64,000 nt of DNA from Symbiodinium kawagutii (taxonomy: Eukaryota > Sar > Dinophyceae > Suessiales > Symbiodiniaceae). Of the stretch, positions 1 through 13,654 are shown piece after piece; within the stretch, counting starts at the first letter, position 1, and each line of letters opens with the position of its first letter. The stretch is taken from NCBI GenBank assembly GCA_009767595.1, contig VSDK01011740.1, forward strand, positions 33,946-97,945. Direction: 5' to 3'. The notes beneath the pieces are model-generated. The model had not been told where the DNA came from and made no database searches. It was given only the letters and a program-made list of their open reading frames with translations. The position numbers and the translations under genes are program-made.

Positions 1-3000
1 GGATGCACCAAGCACCCCAGTTTGCATCAGATTTCAGGACCAGATGTCACTAAGTCCGCGCTATACATTGTGAACATCTTCATACATTAGCTTGCCTCAG
101 GAGAACAATTACAGTTTTCAGCCCTCGCATGAATAACCACCTTGGGGGACACCATCTTGCACAACTTCCCAGTTGGGTCGTCACTTCTCGGTTGTCGCCT
201 CTTGAAAAAGGAGAGGCGGAGAGATGTTGAGCGGAGCTTGGCCACCTGAAATTTGGTGGCCCCTGACACTTGGGCTATCAACATCCAATTGTTGATGTGT
301 TTTTTTTAAGCGGGTTGGAGTATGCTGTTGGTTGTGTTCGGTTGCCATTCTTGAGACATGGTGCACTGCAAAGGTCCCTATGGGGATTTCTCTTAGGTAC
401 TCTCAAGTCATGAAGACATTCGGACACCGAGTTGGATTGACTATGGGCACCCCATGAGTTGGGTTGGCCATTTTGTTGGTGTCCAGGATGTCAACCTTTT
501 GGACGTAAACAAGCTTGATCAGCCTTGCTTAGCCACATTTCACCACTGTAAATCATTGTGAATCACTAGCTGGTCTTGGCACGTTTTGTTTCAGTGCTAG
601 TCGTGCAGGTTGGGCTTCCGTTCAGCATGAATTCGCGTCAAGCCCAATCCTTCCAACCAACACTTCACACAAGGTATCGTGTCTCATTCGCTGACGCTGG
701 AACGCTGGCTGTGTCAGTGGTCTTCCTCATGGGAAAGCAGCGGCCAGATGACGAGTGGCCGAATTGTTAGGTAATCCTATTCTGGAGATTGCACTTTGGC
801 ATTACAATAGCCAATGGTGATTGGTATTTAGAATATTTGTGATGACTTGATGAATATTGTGATATATGGTTTGCATGGGTGCCATTCCTGAGTTTACAGG
901 ACAGCCGAATTCTTGTCTTGCAGTGGGGATTTCCATCCTCAATGATAAAAGTCACCTCGGCCAACCATAAAGGGCTGGCCACCCATCGCATGAAGATGAT
1001 GGAAACATTTTGTAAGTAACATAGGGAGCAGCAGTGACAGCAAAGCCCAGTCATCCTTACATCGAATGAGATGCGTGTAGCTCGGGTCGGGATGGATTTG
1101 TCGCGGCTTGGCGGGATGATGTACAGAATGGCTGCATGTCGGACGCAGATGCCACAGCCAGGGGATGAAATGTCAACAAAAAATGACTTTGGTTTGGTCG
1201 GCTTTGTTTGGCTTGCTGGTGCCTGTGATTTATCGGGTAGCAAAGAAAGGACACCAAGGGAAACCTGCGGCACTGCGACAAAGATGGACGCAATGGACAC
1301 AGTTCCAGGTGTTCCATGACTGGTACTTAAGCCAGGTCTCACTGATCCAGAAAAGGTAAAGCTTCCAGCAATTCAAGCAGGTTGCTCTGAGGAAGCAGCG
1401 CATCCACATGCATCCACAAACAGATCAAACATGCTCACTCTAAGTGTAGATGTTCAAGGTTAGGATCAATACTGTTATTGGTATGTCTCCCCTTTCATCG
1501 GGTATACCATCGGCCAATTATCTAAACCACTCTAAACCATCATAAACCAGAGTCGACATTTTTCCCATCTTTTCACCGCACATCCCGTGCCACACAGAAC
1601 TATTGCCAAATCCACGATGAGGTGCAGCATGTGCCATGTACTGACGAATGAACTGACCCCAGTGCTATAAGCATGTGTTCACGATTTCGTATCAATATGC
1701 AGCAGGTAGATGTGCTTTGCGACATGGGGGAAAACAATACAAACAAACACAGGCATAAAGTAAGAACGCGCCTTTTAGATAAGGTGCTTGTTTTGTATAG
1801 AGGGGCATCTTTGACTTGTCTGAACCGTACCTTGAATCATACTGGGAACTCCGAACACCTCCAAACGTGAGGGAACTCCTTGAGACGTATCTACAATGAC
1901 AATCACTATAACTATGCATCTATGCATTTTTGGTGTGTTTGCACATGTACATGGAACATGCCTGCCATGTGTTATGTCTCTAGGATTTTGCATGGTCAGA
2001 TGCGCAGGTTGCGCCTGTTCAACAGCCAGGTCCAAGACAGTATCCATGTCCGCTCATATCTCTTAGGAAGCAACGGTGCTGAGGCATGGCACAAAGATGT
2101 ACGTAGTGACTACGTAGTGGCATGTATATGATGTGTAGTGCATGTGCGGTAAAAAGAAAAGGTTCTACTGTTGTACATCTCTGTCCTGGATAATTACTGG
2201 TGGCATGAAATGACAGTTGCAGTAATGAATGATGTCCAATGTAAACATGATACCACGATGCTCTTCCTCAAGCGCTTGCTTGTTTGAGCTCACGAGAGGC
2301 TCCCACTGATGGCTCTGGCCGCGGCCGTTTCACTTTACGAGCTGTCAGCGTTGAGCAGCTTGCAAAACTAAATTGCTACCCAAGAAAGAAGGTGGTTTCA
2401 GTTCAGATGCTAGAGTGTTCGTGCCACCGGCTTGGAAAGACGATGAACGATGACCCTCCTGCAAAAAATCGAAACCACCACCTAAAGTGCAGAGTGAAGA
2501 CATGGATTTGAAAGCAAAAAAGACATCAAACCGCAGCAGCTGGTGCCTTAGATGCAGAGCATCGAGGAGATTCTCCGATGGGTCGTTGCTTGAGTTACCC
2601 ATTGGGATTTTCATTTTTCGTTTTCAAGCACAACCAGGGATCATGATCTAACTGACCAGTTTGTATTTTTGGGATGGCAGTGGATGGGTTATAAGTACGC
2701 ACCATGTCGAACTTTCATGAAGTTTGTTGACTTGCAAGCTTTCTTGTTGCATGGGTTCGAGGCTCGTACAGTAACCTGACTTGCCAATCATTCCAGAAGC
2801 GCAGTGCACATTTTTTTGGTGTGAACCTCACAAAGTTGTCAACTTGAATTGTTTCCATCATTTTGAACCTATGTTGGGTGCATTAGGCAGTATTCAATTA
2901 TTTCTTCCATCACCACCACCCGCCACAAGTTTATATACCACCACTATTTACCACTTGCATCATCACTACCACAACCACCACTACTACAACTACTGCGGCT

Positions 3001-4309
3001 GCTGGTTTGTCGGCAAGCATTTGTGCAGCTAATCCTGCCCCAACCTTGGGACAGCGGTTTTGTTGAACAACTCCTGTCCAATGATATCTGTAAGTTATAG
3101 GAGGGTCAGGTGGATATGGCCCGACACCTTTGTCGATGGAAGAAGCTCACAGCACCGGTCGCCTTGGATCTCTATTTGCGACGCCGCAAATGATGCTAAT
3201 AAGTAATAAGATTTCTTTTCATCAGTAGATGTGCAAAAGGAGGATGAAAACAACTGAAAACATCCGCTAATCACATCTAATAACTATGTAACCCATTCTT
3301 GCGAAGCACTGATAAACAGCTCTGGTTTTTTGGGTTCCATGTCAGGCTGCATATCATGGTGGTGCGAACTCTTCTGACTCCCCAAGCGCTGTCGTTGGCA
3401 GGCAGACCCCAACGAGTGCCAAGTTCGGAACGGGGCTACTGCGAAGCAGTCGGTGGAAGCGTCAAAAAAATTCACGCTGCCACAGGAAGATGGCGATGGT
3501 TGCCGCTGGTTGGCGATTTTTGTGTGGTGGTTCTACAAAATTGTAGGCATGTATGCCCACGCGCCCCAGATACTGCTGGCAATATGTTGGAGACACACGC
3601 GCACTGGAATTTCATCAAATGACGTGCTCGTGCTGATGTTGTTATTGAAAGTCTATTCAATGGCATGTGCTTGGCCTGATAGTTGGACCAGACACTGCAT
3701 GTTTGTTTCCGAAATCTTGGAAAGATGCTACATGCTTTGCTTTCTTCTTTTCTGAGGCAAGTCTTGTTTTTCAGCGTTTGGCATGTTTCGGGCCTAACCC
3801 CGGGGAATTTTCAACATTGTGCAGATGCCATGTCAGGGGATGAAAACTTTATGGGAATTTCCTGAATTGTGCTCCCCTTCAGATGGAGAGTCTACCTTCT
3901 CAAGGTATTCCGTGCTGCCCACTTCTGAATACACTTACGTACATTGGGTCATACATAAGGAAGGGCCATGATCGCCTGGCGGAATAATTTGTGTTTTGGT
4001 AGCTGATGGTTTCCTTATTCATTGATTCCAATGGGAATCAATTTGAAAATTGAACAATCATAATATAAAATGAATATGTTAAGATACTTCAAAAAGACCA
4101 TGCTTCTTTCAATGGCAGCTAGCAAGCTCATCTATTTACTTGTCCTTACAGATTGCTATATAAAACTGCAGTGACAACAGTGGTCGAACGAAACGCTCAA
4201 GCGGACCTGCTTAGAACTGCTCACCAATTTGCGGCTGGGCTGGGGACTGATCCAGATTCTCTTGTTTCATACCTTGTTGAAAGATTCAGACACCAATCTA
4301 GCTCAGGTT
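1..4309. other. Region with no confident gene
   Basis: I see no exon with both a credible reading frame and splice signals. Short open frames at 1071-1319, 2284-2511 and about 3400-3540 on the + strand have some protein-like composition. The last follows an AG at 3400 and reads ADPNECQVRNG onward. None has a recognisable domain or a clear donor, so they are left uncalled. Confidence 0.5.
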
Positions 4310-5005
4310 CGTACTAACTCAAAACATGTTACCGGCTCACGTTTCCGGGTACCTTGGATGTTGGTTCATATTTTAGACTTGTCTTCGTTCAAATAGTGCC
4401 TTGATAAGATAGCAGCCATCCATCAATTTCTCGATGCAATTGTGGCAGTCCGAATAACCCACATATCTATGACTAGGAAACCTGGGGGTATGTTTTTCTT
4501 ATTAAACTAATTGTTTAGAGAAAACCCTGGAAATTTACCTCATTTGGCCAATTCATCGTGCTCACTCAGCCCGAGCGTTTCAGCTCAGCTTTGATGTGGC
4601 TAGCTCAGGGCATGTTACCAGCTCCGGACATCGTACCGGCTCAAGAGTTTTTTGGTTTCGTTTTTTTTTTTTTTTTTCGTTTTTGTTTTTTTTCCGTTTT
4701 TATTTTTTTTTGCAAAATCCTGAGCCCGTAACGTGTTCCTAAGCGCGTAACGTTACTCAGGTTTTTTGCCGAAGATATGTTAATGAATTGGTCTCATTGG
4801 TATTCATTGGTGAGAAAGCTCACGTACAAGTTACCGGCTCCGGAATTTCGCAAAAAAAAAAAAAACGGAAAAAAAAAACAAAAACAAAAAAAAAAATCAA
4901 AAAGAAAAAAACAGGCAAAACCACGAGCCCGTAACGACAAATTTGAGCGCGTAACGTGCCTTTGAGGGCGCAACGCGCCTCTGAGGGCGTAACGTGCCTC
5001 AGTGA
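4310..5005. repeat. Inverted-arm repeat block with poly-T and poly-A tracts
   Basis: Copies of GTTACCGGCTC and variants occur at 4328, about 4614 and about 4829. The opposite-strand form GAGCCCGTAAC occurs at about 4722 and 4925. A T-rich tract (about 4650-4712) is mirrored by an A-rich tract (about 4850-4913). A 19-bp tandem array ending in GTAACGTGCCTC closes the block at about 4943-5003. The layout suggests a degenerate fold-back element. No coding potential is seen. Confidence 0.6.
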
Positions 5006-6183
5006 TATATGTAATTAGCATGGTTTCGGGGTGTTATTAATAGTGAAATTAATTCCGTTGTAAATCACTAGAGAATGGGATAAAATTTAAATAATTTTCA
5101 GCGATAGACTTGAATGTGGTAGGAAAAATACCCCATATATTGTATAGACAAAATTCTCCCCAAATATGTGTTCTTGGGATTCAGTTTGTGAAACCTCCTA
5201 ATCTTTCAGAATGGCATTCAAAAACGACTGCTTTTGTGAGCCAGACGGGGAACATTGAATTGGAGTTGGATTGGTCCCGTTGGAGTTCGACCTTGGCTTG
5301 GCATAATGTATGGGTTTTGGCAATCATCATCATGACGACGATAGAATGTCATGGAGAATGGTGATCATGATGGGGTTTATCACGGTCATGATGACAATGA
5401 TGATGACCGTGATGATAGCACTATAGAGGAGAAGCAGGGCGAGCAGTTACAAAGCATGATTGGGAGCATGCTTGCCGGCATTTAATCAGCAGATTCAACT
5501 ATCTATCCAAAACTTGCCGAGACACGTGTGGCTTCTTGATGCGAAACTTGTCTCGTGCTGATGCCCCATGGCTCAGACGTAGAAAGACATGTTCTAAAGA
5601 TTTTTCCTTTTATTTTAGCGGTGAAGCACCAATGAGTGGCTCACAAGGAGTTGATGCTTCAAAGGTGCGACGCTTGGGTGCAACGGAAGGGTCCTCCAAG
5701 CCTCCCAGCTGAAGCACATGCAGAGGGAGCAGAAAAGACATATGGGTCATCGATTTTTTGTTTAGGGTTTTTTTCCGCTTCCAAGAAGGGTATTCCCTAG
5801 CACCATTGATCGTTTGATCTGAGTGTCATGACTGGTCAATTCTTTCGTACATGTTCTTGCTTCTATGTTGAAAGTCGCCCCTGCTTGGGGTGCACAATAT
5901 TTCGCCATGCCTTCTTAAATGTCAAAACATTTCAACACGGACCTGTTCCCCATGTAGGCTGTTTTTGGGATGTGGCTCTGTGTATTCTGTGTTTCCAGGC
6001 TTTGGATGATGCCCATGTACTAGGGTTTTGTGAGCACTAGTGGGCAGCCCCATTCACTCCGGACGGCTGATGAAACTGTCAATCAAACTATGCTGATGGA
6101 CCAATGGACAGTTCCCTGCTTATCAGTTGATATTATTTTCTTACTCGGCACTAGCAATTGTAGGTGACAATAACTATCGATTA

Positions 6184-6304
6184 CTGGTTGGTGGTTTCAA
6201 GACGATGTGTGCTTTTTTGACTAAAGCGTTTGGGATGATTGCTGCTCATTGACTGACGGATATGGCAACCTGGGGCCCCCGGAGCAACGTTGCCCACCAA
6301 CCAG
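6184..6304. mobile_element. Family A element, terminal similarity only
   Basis: It begins CTGGTTGGTGGTTTCAAG and ends CCCACCAACCAG, matching the family A termini. The 121-bp interior is not clearly similar to other copies, and no 4-bp duplication flanks it (ATTA against TTCC). It may be an old or recombined copy. Confidence 0.45.
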
Positions 6305-6652
6305 TTCCAATCATTATCTGACTAACCTTCATTAGCCACCATCAAGCATCAGGTAGCCATCAATTCACTCTATCGTTCAACGCTTCAACAGCGGTGCTGT
6401 CTAGGTGGTAGCTGGCTCCCCATCCAAGCCGCGCTGCATTGCCCGTTGTGGTAGGTGCAGTGGTCGGGCCGAAGAGCCAATGATGTGTTGATTGGGGCGC
6501 ACCTCATGCAGCCTGGCGGCACCCCTGGGGGCAATGGGACTGGATGGTCCGATGACTACCACGGGGTGCGACTCGTAATGGTTGGTGTGGTTGTGACCGA
6601 CTAAATGGGAAATGGACGTTTTTTTTTGGAGCAAACATTGTTGGCTATGGCT

Positions 6653-6738
6653 GTTTACCTTATACAACTGATGGCAGTGCGAACACATGTTTTACCTTAT
6701 ACAACTGATGGCATGTTTACCTTATACAACGATGGTTG
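6653..6738. repeat. Triplicated TTACCTTATACAAC motif
   Basis: Three near-identical copies of a roughly 23-bp unit containing TTACCTTATACAACTGATGG start at about 6653, 6691 and 6715. The last copy is slightly truncated. Confidence 0.8.
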
Positions 6739-6908
6739 ACATGTTGATTCATCGTCATCGTCAGCGTCGTCGTCCGTATGCGAACCGCGTCTCGGCAGTC
6801 AACCGCGTCGACCTGCAGCTACCATCATGCTCTCACCCTGGTCATAGCCTTTGTGCTTGCAACAGCATCTGTTGTAGTGTTGGTTACTGTGGTTGTTGTA
6901 GTTGGTGT

Positions 6909-7040
6909 CGTTGCTGATGCTTATTGCTGATGCTTATTGCTGTTGCTGTTACTGCTGCTGCCGCTGCTGTGTTTGATGTTTTTGTGTTGGTGTTCTTGTT
7001 GGTGTTGCTGATGTTGTTGCTGTTGTTGCAAGCATCCGTT
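6909..7040. repeat. Imperfect CTG/TTG trinucleotide repeat
   Basis: Interrupted GCTGTT, GTTGCT and GATGCT units. They read as polyQ-like on the - strand, which I treat as simple-sequence noise. Confidence 0.7.
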
Positions 7041-7692
7041 TTGTTGCTGCTGTTCTTTCATTCCCAGCGCCTTTGTTGTAATGCCGATGCCCGGCTGCTG
7101 TTTGCGAGTAAGGCAACATGAGAATGGACAGGCCGGCCGGTGGACAGAGATGGAAGTAGGGCTGGATAGCCTCCCAAAAACCAAAAAAAAATCAATCCGG
7201 CGATAGAATCACTGTAATTATCTAAATCCCTGAAGAATGCAAATCGATCATAATATAGTCGTATTTGTGTCGCATTTGTGTGTGGGTCCGAGGCTTTGCG
7301 AAAAGATGTGGGAAGTGTATTTTGGTCCGGTGAGCCTTGTTGACTTGATTGGTTTGCTTTTGGCTCCACCTCGCACCTGGAAGAATCAATAGATGCTGTT
7401 AGCTTGACAAAACTGTCAAAGTTGCAGCAGCAAGTCCGTGAGTCCATGATGATCATGATGGTCCTACGGCCTGTGGCTGGAAAACAGTCCGATAGAATGA
7501 TATGGATGCTAATGGAGTCCATCATGATGTATCATGGTGTATCCGGTATCCATGTTGAGCAATGTGAGACCAGCAAGCAAATCTCACACCACCAAGCAGG
7601 TTGTGTTCATGCTTATCCATAAGGCCATTAGCCTGGTAGCAAACACGCTTGTCTCTAAACCAGCATGCTCACGTTTAGGCAAACAAAGGGTA

Positions 7693-7797
7693 TATAGATT
7701 ATATAGTGTACCGTACACAGTATATAGTGTATAGTATGTGGTGTATGGCGCATAGTATGTGGTATATAGTATATAGTATATAGTATATGGCATATGG
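7693..7797. repeat. TATAGT-type simple repeat
   Basis: Degenerate units of TATAGTGTA, TATAGTATG and TATAGTATA. Confidence 0.8.
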
Positions 7798-10075
7798 TAT
7801 AGCTTGAAGGGCTTTTTGCTGCCCGTTTCCATGGTCAGGAATCGAAACAGTATTGGTCATTCCTCGCAATTAGGAAACGGCATTGACAACAGATCAGCTG
7901 CATTATCAATAGCAATCATTGTGTGGTTATCCTGTACCTGACTATGATTGATCATCCGGAGCAGTCATTATAGATATTCAGTATTACATGATAGTTATGA
8001 TTGATCGCTCGATAATTCTATTAGCTTGGTGCCAGTATTCACCATTGCCAGCAATCTTCCTCTCTTGTGTGCCAACTTGTGTCTGGCCTAAGTTCTGATC
8101 AATTGACCACCAGGGGTTTACAGTATATGGGGTTTGTTGTTATCCTAGGTGCATTTGTAGTGGCTGACTGGCGCTTTTTTTAGGTGTTGCACTTTCATTG
8201 GTGCATGTCCGGGCTACACATTGTGTTCGCACATGACATTACTAACCAATTTATTATCACCAGTTTTACCCATGATTACCCATTCTCATTATATCATATT
8301 AACTATTGTTGTAATTGATGTTTAGCTGGCTACCACTATTAACATCTATTTACCATAAGTGTATTAACCAGTTGCTATAATTATACTCCAGCACCATTAC
8401 ATAATCGATGGATATAGCCACTATTGATCATAACCATGACGTAGAAACCATTCCTCACCACGATCCAATCCTTGTCCTCGACCGTCGAAACACCCGGCAC
8501 CCCAGCATCTGCCAGGACTACCCTGGCACAGTAGAGGCGCGTTTCGCCCCATCACAGGGGTCGCCCATGCCCGGGGTCATCGGGCTGCGTTCCTTTTCAA
8601 AAAGGACAACGCTAGTGCACAGGGCTGATAAATGTTGATGCTTTATAGATGTTTATTGCAGGTTTATGTAGCTAGTCTTGCGGTACATGTGGTTCATCCC
8701 CTGGTATCATGGCTGATAGCTGCACTGATATCTTATAGTAAGGACCTGCCGGATCCAAGATCGACGGTACGGAGATTAAGGATCGGTACGAGTATGAAGA
8801 TTTGTGGGCATGGCATGGCCATTGGCCAGCTCCGCATGACGATTCCAACAACTGGGAAGCAATGTTTAATCAAAGGGGGTAGCAGGGGATATTAGGCAAC
8901 AATAGCAGCTATAGATAGCTCATGGCTTTGGTTATTATTCCGTGCTATCCCTAGTGAGCGATCCCCATAGCAGCTAAAGTAGGGGATGGGGATCATCAGC
9001 ATAGCTTAGGCGTAAATCCATCGCCATGACCCACTGCACCAGCTGTCCGCACACCATTTCTTGATGTTATGATGTCCCCAGCCGGGTTGGCATCACCTTT
9101 GATCATTAGTATGATGACCTAATGAATGGTTTTAGATCAGTTCCTTCACATCTCCTTCACTAAGGATTGTTGTTTCTGGTTATTCAGATGTTTTGGGTGG
9201 GGGGAGGGGCCAAACACGATTGCTAAACTCCACATCCACCTGTAGGATGTGGGCTTTGAGCAACCCACTGGAAGGAGGAGCCGCGGGGAAGGGGCAAAGG
9301 GCGAAGAGACTTTGTGACGTAAGTAATAGCAATTTGTTGGTGGTGCTTGACATCATTTTTTGTTCCTCAAAATTTGGGGTTGATTGATGTTTGTGGGCAA
9401 GTTTGTTCATACCACCAACCAGTCAATACCACGCAGCGAATGTCCATTGTCAAAAACTCGTTGTTCAACTTGAGGTGTTGGGAATCTAATCAAGGTGAGA
9501 ATGGCTGAAGTTACAACACACCTCAGCCCTGCCGAGGTCGCTGGTGAATCCTCATGTGGAATCCTTTTGCTTGTCTGAAAGCTACATTTTTGTAGATTTT
9601 TCGGTTTGCTTGATGAGCCTCGAAGGCTCAAAAACCCATTGGACCCACTGGGGAAGGATTTGCCCGGATCTCGCTGTGATTTGCTCAGTTGCCAGATGGC
9701 AGCGCCGCTGTGTAGATGTGCCACCAGGTGGCCATGATGGTGTGCCCCACCAGCGACTAGGGAGGAGGTTCAACCATGTCAAATATATCTCGGTGACGTT
9801 TTGGATGCAATCTTGGCTAGGGATTTGGCATCATTATTTTCACACTCTCCTTTCGACAATTTCTTCGGATGCCTCCCGACATGAGAAATGCACACGAATA
9901 AAGATGAGGAGAAACTGAAACTAAGCGCTAAAATTTGCTGTTAGGTTCCCGCTGCTTCTACATTCATCCACATTCCAAAGAACTACTGAAGCTATTGCCC
10001 ATGCACAGTGACCGAGATAAGTGTGTCAAAATGGCTTGTTTTCTGTGAGTCTTGTCCACTGATGGCACGGCTTAG

Positions 10076-10221
10076 CCCTGGAGCCATGCACCAAGCGCCT
10101 CGCGAACGCGAACGCCACGGGCAAGTCATGGCCAACTGGCCGCCTGCATTGGCATTTTATCACGAGACTTGGCAGCAGAAGCTGAAGCGGGACACCAGCT
10201 GGTGCACTCCCTGCCATAAAG
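10076..10221 (+). CDS. Candidate internal exon, function unknown
   Basis: Open between an AG at 10074-10075 and a GT donor (AAAG, then GTTTAATT) at 10222. The reading includes FYHETWQQKLKRDTSWCTPC and contains a C-x2-C pair. A second frame is also open across much of it, so the frame is not certain. No domain is recognised. Confidence 0.4.
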
Positions 10222-11296
10222 GTTTAATTGTAACTAGTAATGGTTATGATGATGAGCCACGTTTATATTCAATGGTTAAGGATGAGTAGTCGTGGCCTTT
10301 GGTCTAAAGGTTCACGTTTTAGACCCAATATGACCGACAGCTTCAAGGCAAACTGAGGACATCATCCCATGTAGCGCTTCAATGCCACCTATTGACAAGC
10401 TGTGGTGCAATCCGTAGATCTGATAGGGACAGTTCCCAAAGAAAGAGCCCACAACGAGTGAACCACGTGCGATGGACGGTGTGACCGCAAAGATGGGTGG
10501 GGGAATTACCTCGGCCTCGGGGAATTCCTGGTGACTTCAAGAAGTTGAGCCCTTGACACTGCATGATTCAGCATTGTGTGTGTTTCTCCTTACATGTCCT
10601 TAACATGTTCGATATGATCGGATGTTGTTTCCCATGCTTTTTCCGTATGGGACCGTGATATACCATGATCCCAGTGTCACAATGCAACCAACTTTGGATG
10701 AACACAGCGTAGTCCATGATGGATGAGATGTCACAGCGTTCGATGGTGGCACTGCACCTTAGGACACCTCGGTGGTGATGTTAGGGGGTCACCGGGTCAC
10801 CATCATCCGGGGTAAGTGCCGCCCAAGGACTTCGAATGGAGCGCTCGGGAGTTGGAGATTTACTTGGACCAGTGTAGGCACCCTTGGATGCTGGGGGTTC
10901 GACCAGGTTGAAGTGCGTTGAAGCGCTTCTCCTGAGCGTCAAAGGTTGCACAGAGGAATGTCTGATGACTTGAGGTAAATCATGACTTCCTTCTCATATT
11001 GAACAAGTTTAGGAAGACATAAGGTAATGAGAAGTGCGATTAAAAAAATCACAATTCTGGCCTTTGGCAACTGGAACATGGCTTTGACTTTGTGAGTGGG
11101 ATTGAGGGATAATCAATTGAGTTGAGACATTCTCAGATACAAGCGATGTTGATGATAAAGTAAATTGGTGATGGTGATGATGATTATGATGATGATGGTG
11201 ATGATGATGATGAGGATGATCATGATGATGGTGATGATGATGATGATGATGATGGTGATGATGAGGATGATGATGAGGATGATGATGATGATGATC

Positions 11297-11343
<47 letters not shown>

Positions 11344-11667
11344 AATGATGGTGTTGATGAGGATGATGATGGCCATGCTAATTATCATGATAATGGTGGC
11401 GACGATGGTGATAATGATGCTGGCCTGATGTCGTTGTTCACAGCGTCCTGACTGTTGTCATCATTGTTGCTGATGTCTTTGTTGTACTGTACTTCGTTGC
11501 TGTTTGTCACATCAGGTTTAGAATGAACCTTTTTGGACTTGGACGCCCCTGTTTATCCTTGTTGCATTTGGTGTGTCACTTGGTTACAGTGTTTTTGTAT
11601 GTTTTTGTACCCATTTTCATTGCGTTTTCTCATCTCGAGCCGGGCGGATGCTTCTCCTTCGCTCCAG
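10222..11667. other. Spacer or intron
   Basis: No credible exon seen. It contains the ATG/GAT microsatellite. Confidence 0.5.
11166..11386. repeat. Long GAT/ATG microsatellite
   Basis: About 220 bp of near-continuous GATGAT units with occasional GGT, AAT and CAT variants. It translates as poly-Met or poly-Ile in different frames and is not a gene. Confidence 0.95.
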
Positions 11668-11844
11668 GCTGCCTCCCCTGGAAACCTTCAACCAGCTTCC
11701 GTTGCGCGTTACTTGTTTGTGGAAGAGCATGCTGGTTTGCTAAGGACCCCACTGATGGCAATCCTGCCCGACATGGGATGGTTGAAGCCGGAAATAAAGG
11801 GAAGTGATCAGTCTATTCTGAACCAAGTGGTGCAAGAATTCTAG
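11668..11844 (+). CDS. Candidate terminal exon, function unknown
   Basis: Follows an acceptor (GCTCCAG at 11667) and reads to TAG at 11842. The reading includes SVARYLFVEEHAGLLRTPLM and ends NQVVQEF. Composition is protein-like but no family is recognised. The true 3' boundary could instead be an internal donor near AAAGGG. Confidence 0.45.
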   Translation, partial: AASPGNLQPASVARYLFVEEHAGLLRTPLMAILPDMGWLKPEIKGSDQSILNQVVQEF

Positions 11845-12708
11845 CATCGACACTCGGGTATACTAGCCCCGAGCCCCCTTAGAGGTAGCCAGATTACCAT
11901 CATCTGAGTATCAGCCATGTGCAGTATGACCGCTCAAAAACTACCACCCCTTGAAGCTCAGCCGACCTCTGAGCACAGATCCCTCCGAAATCTCCCCTTG
12001 AGGAGTCCAACGACGAACGCATGTTGATCTTGAAATTGTTCCGTTTGTGGTCGTTCAGTGGGATCAAACAAGCTGAACTAATCTGACATGGGGATTGAAA
12101 AGGTCCGCCAAAGCAGAAGACCAGACATGAAAACATGGGAATCCCATGGAAACCTATGGAAACTTTCCCAACTGATCCCAACTGAGCAGAAGATCTGAGT
12201 TGTTTGAGTTCCACCTGCGACTGAGGTCTCGCAGCTTAACGACTTTGGAAGCCATGGCTGGAGCTTACCACAGACGCCAACGAGACGAGAGATCCCAAGG
12301 CGGGATGGGATTTCTTCGTGTTTGAAGGCAGAGGCTAACAAGGGCGTCCAAGGACCATTCGGCAAATGTGTGCGTGGCTTTTCTTACTTGTAGGGATTGT
12401 TCAAGTGTTTCTTTCTTCCTCTCAGTAGTTTTGGAAGATCTTTACATGCGGAGACCTTCAGGCACTTCAAGCATGCACCTGATGATTCGTACTTGGACAT
12501 GAGGGTTCAAGGAGCAGAGCTACTTCCCAGCATGTGGCCCCCATTTTCCAAGTGTCAGATAGAACACCTGCTTTGCTTGTGTTTTGGTCGCGTATCAGTT
12601 CAGCAAGGCCTCACAATTCTTTGTTGAAAGGAGCATGATGAAGGAGTTACATGCTATATTGATCTATATTGGACTTGCCTTCTAGTAAAACGCCAGATCT
12701 GCAGTCAG
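11845..12708. other. No gene called
   Basis: A + strand open stretch around 12210-12390 has mixed composition without clear splice signals. Nothing else is supportable. Confidence 0.4.
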
Positions 12709-12896
12709 AGATGGGGGATGCTGCCTTCGCTGGCCAGTCCAGAGGGAAAGGAACTAAAGATTAAAGATGAACTGAGCATTGCTCCAGCCCATGACACACG
12801 ATGTGTCGTTAGAGCATGTGACAAGGCATTTTCCAAAATGGTGGGGAATGTGGAGAGACAAGGCATGACAATGCGACCCCTTTCAGAGAAGCAGTG
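12709..12896 (+). CDS. Candidate internal exon, function unknown
   Basis: Preceded by CAGTCAG and followed by the canonical donor GTGAGT at 12897. Reading frame phase 0 in, phase 2 out. It includes ELSIAPAHDTRCVVRACDKA. No domain is recognised. The donor and the continuous frame are the evidence. Confidence 0.5.
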
Positions 12897-13183
12897 GTGA
12901 GTCTGTATTGGAATGTATTTGAATGTGCTTCGCAGTTTTGTGTGAGTCTCAAACATTACGTGCATGATATTTGTTTGTGTGTGTGTGAGTGTGTGTGTGT
13001 ATTGCATGTATGCGTATATTTGTTTTTGTTGGCTATGATTGGGTCGCTATTCCATCCATCATGAACTCATTGATTTCAACATTTGTTGTTGTCAAACATT
13101 GTACAAATCTTGGAGCTGATGGTGACAACGCAAGTTTCCTGATCTTTGCTGTAGGGCGGGAATCTCAATAGGTCAATGGGTAG

Positions 13184-13459
13184 AGGGACGCTCCTATAGC
13201 GCCGTGTGCACAACATCGATTTTGCTGGGAACAAGAGCTTGCCCAATGCCAAACAGATGGCTCATATGTACCACGCAACTGGGCCCAAGACCCTCCGGAT
13301 GCCAAGATCGTCCCAGTTGATGACTCCATGGCTCGCCCCGGTGTCCAGGCAACGCCATGCGGTGGCGCCGGTGCCCAGGGAGTTTTTGGTGCTCTTACAC
13401 CGACGCTGGGGCCTTGGATGATCGTGGCAGTAGGTGTCTCACGCAGTAGGTTGTTCCAT
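13184..13459 (+). CDS. Well-bounded 92-codon exon, function unknown
   Basis: The frame opens right after an in-frame TAG that overlaps the acceptor (GGGTAG). It closes at the canonical donor GTAAGT at 13460, giving exactly 92 codons. The reading includes QTDGSYVPRNWAQDPPDAKI and then a Gly/Ala-rich hydrophobic stretch GPWMIVAVGV. Codon composition is clearly better here than in the other two frames. No family is recognised. It probably shares a gene with the exon at 12709, but the phases do not join directly, so an exon may be missing between them. Confidence 0.6.
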
Positions 13460-13526
13460 GTAAGTTCGTAGTGGAAGACATGGTTACAAACATATGTTGA
13501 TTTGATCTTGGGAGATTATATGACAT

Positions 13527-13654
<128 letters not shown>

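Larger units (their letters stand above)
5006..10075. other. Largely non-genic stretch
   Basis: No confident exon. A + strand open frame at 8408-8638 has moderate GC and protein-like composition but no clear splice sites. The rest is AT-rich spacer with the simple repeats listed separately. Confidence 0.5.

Noticed and set aside
767-1342. 191-codon open frame on the - strand
   Set aside because: No domain, average composition, no start or splice context.
11113-11428. Long poly-Met/poly-Ile reading frames on both strands
   Set aside because: Pure product of the GAT microsatellite.
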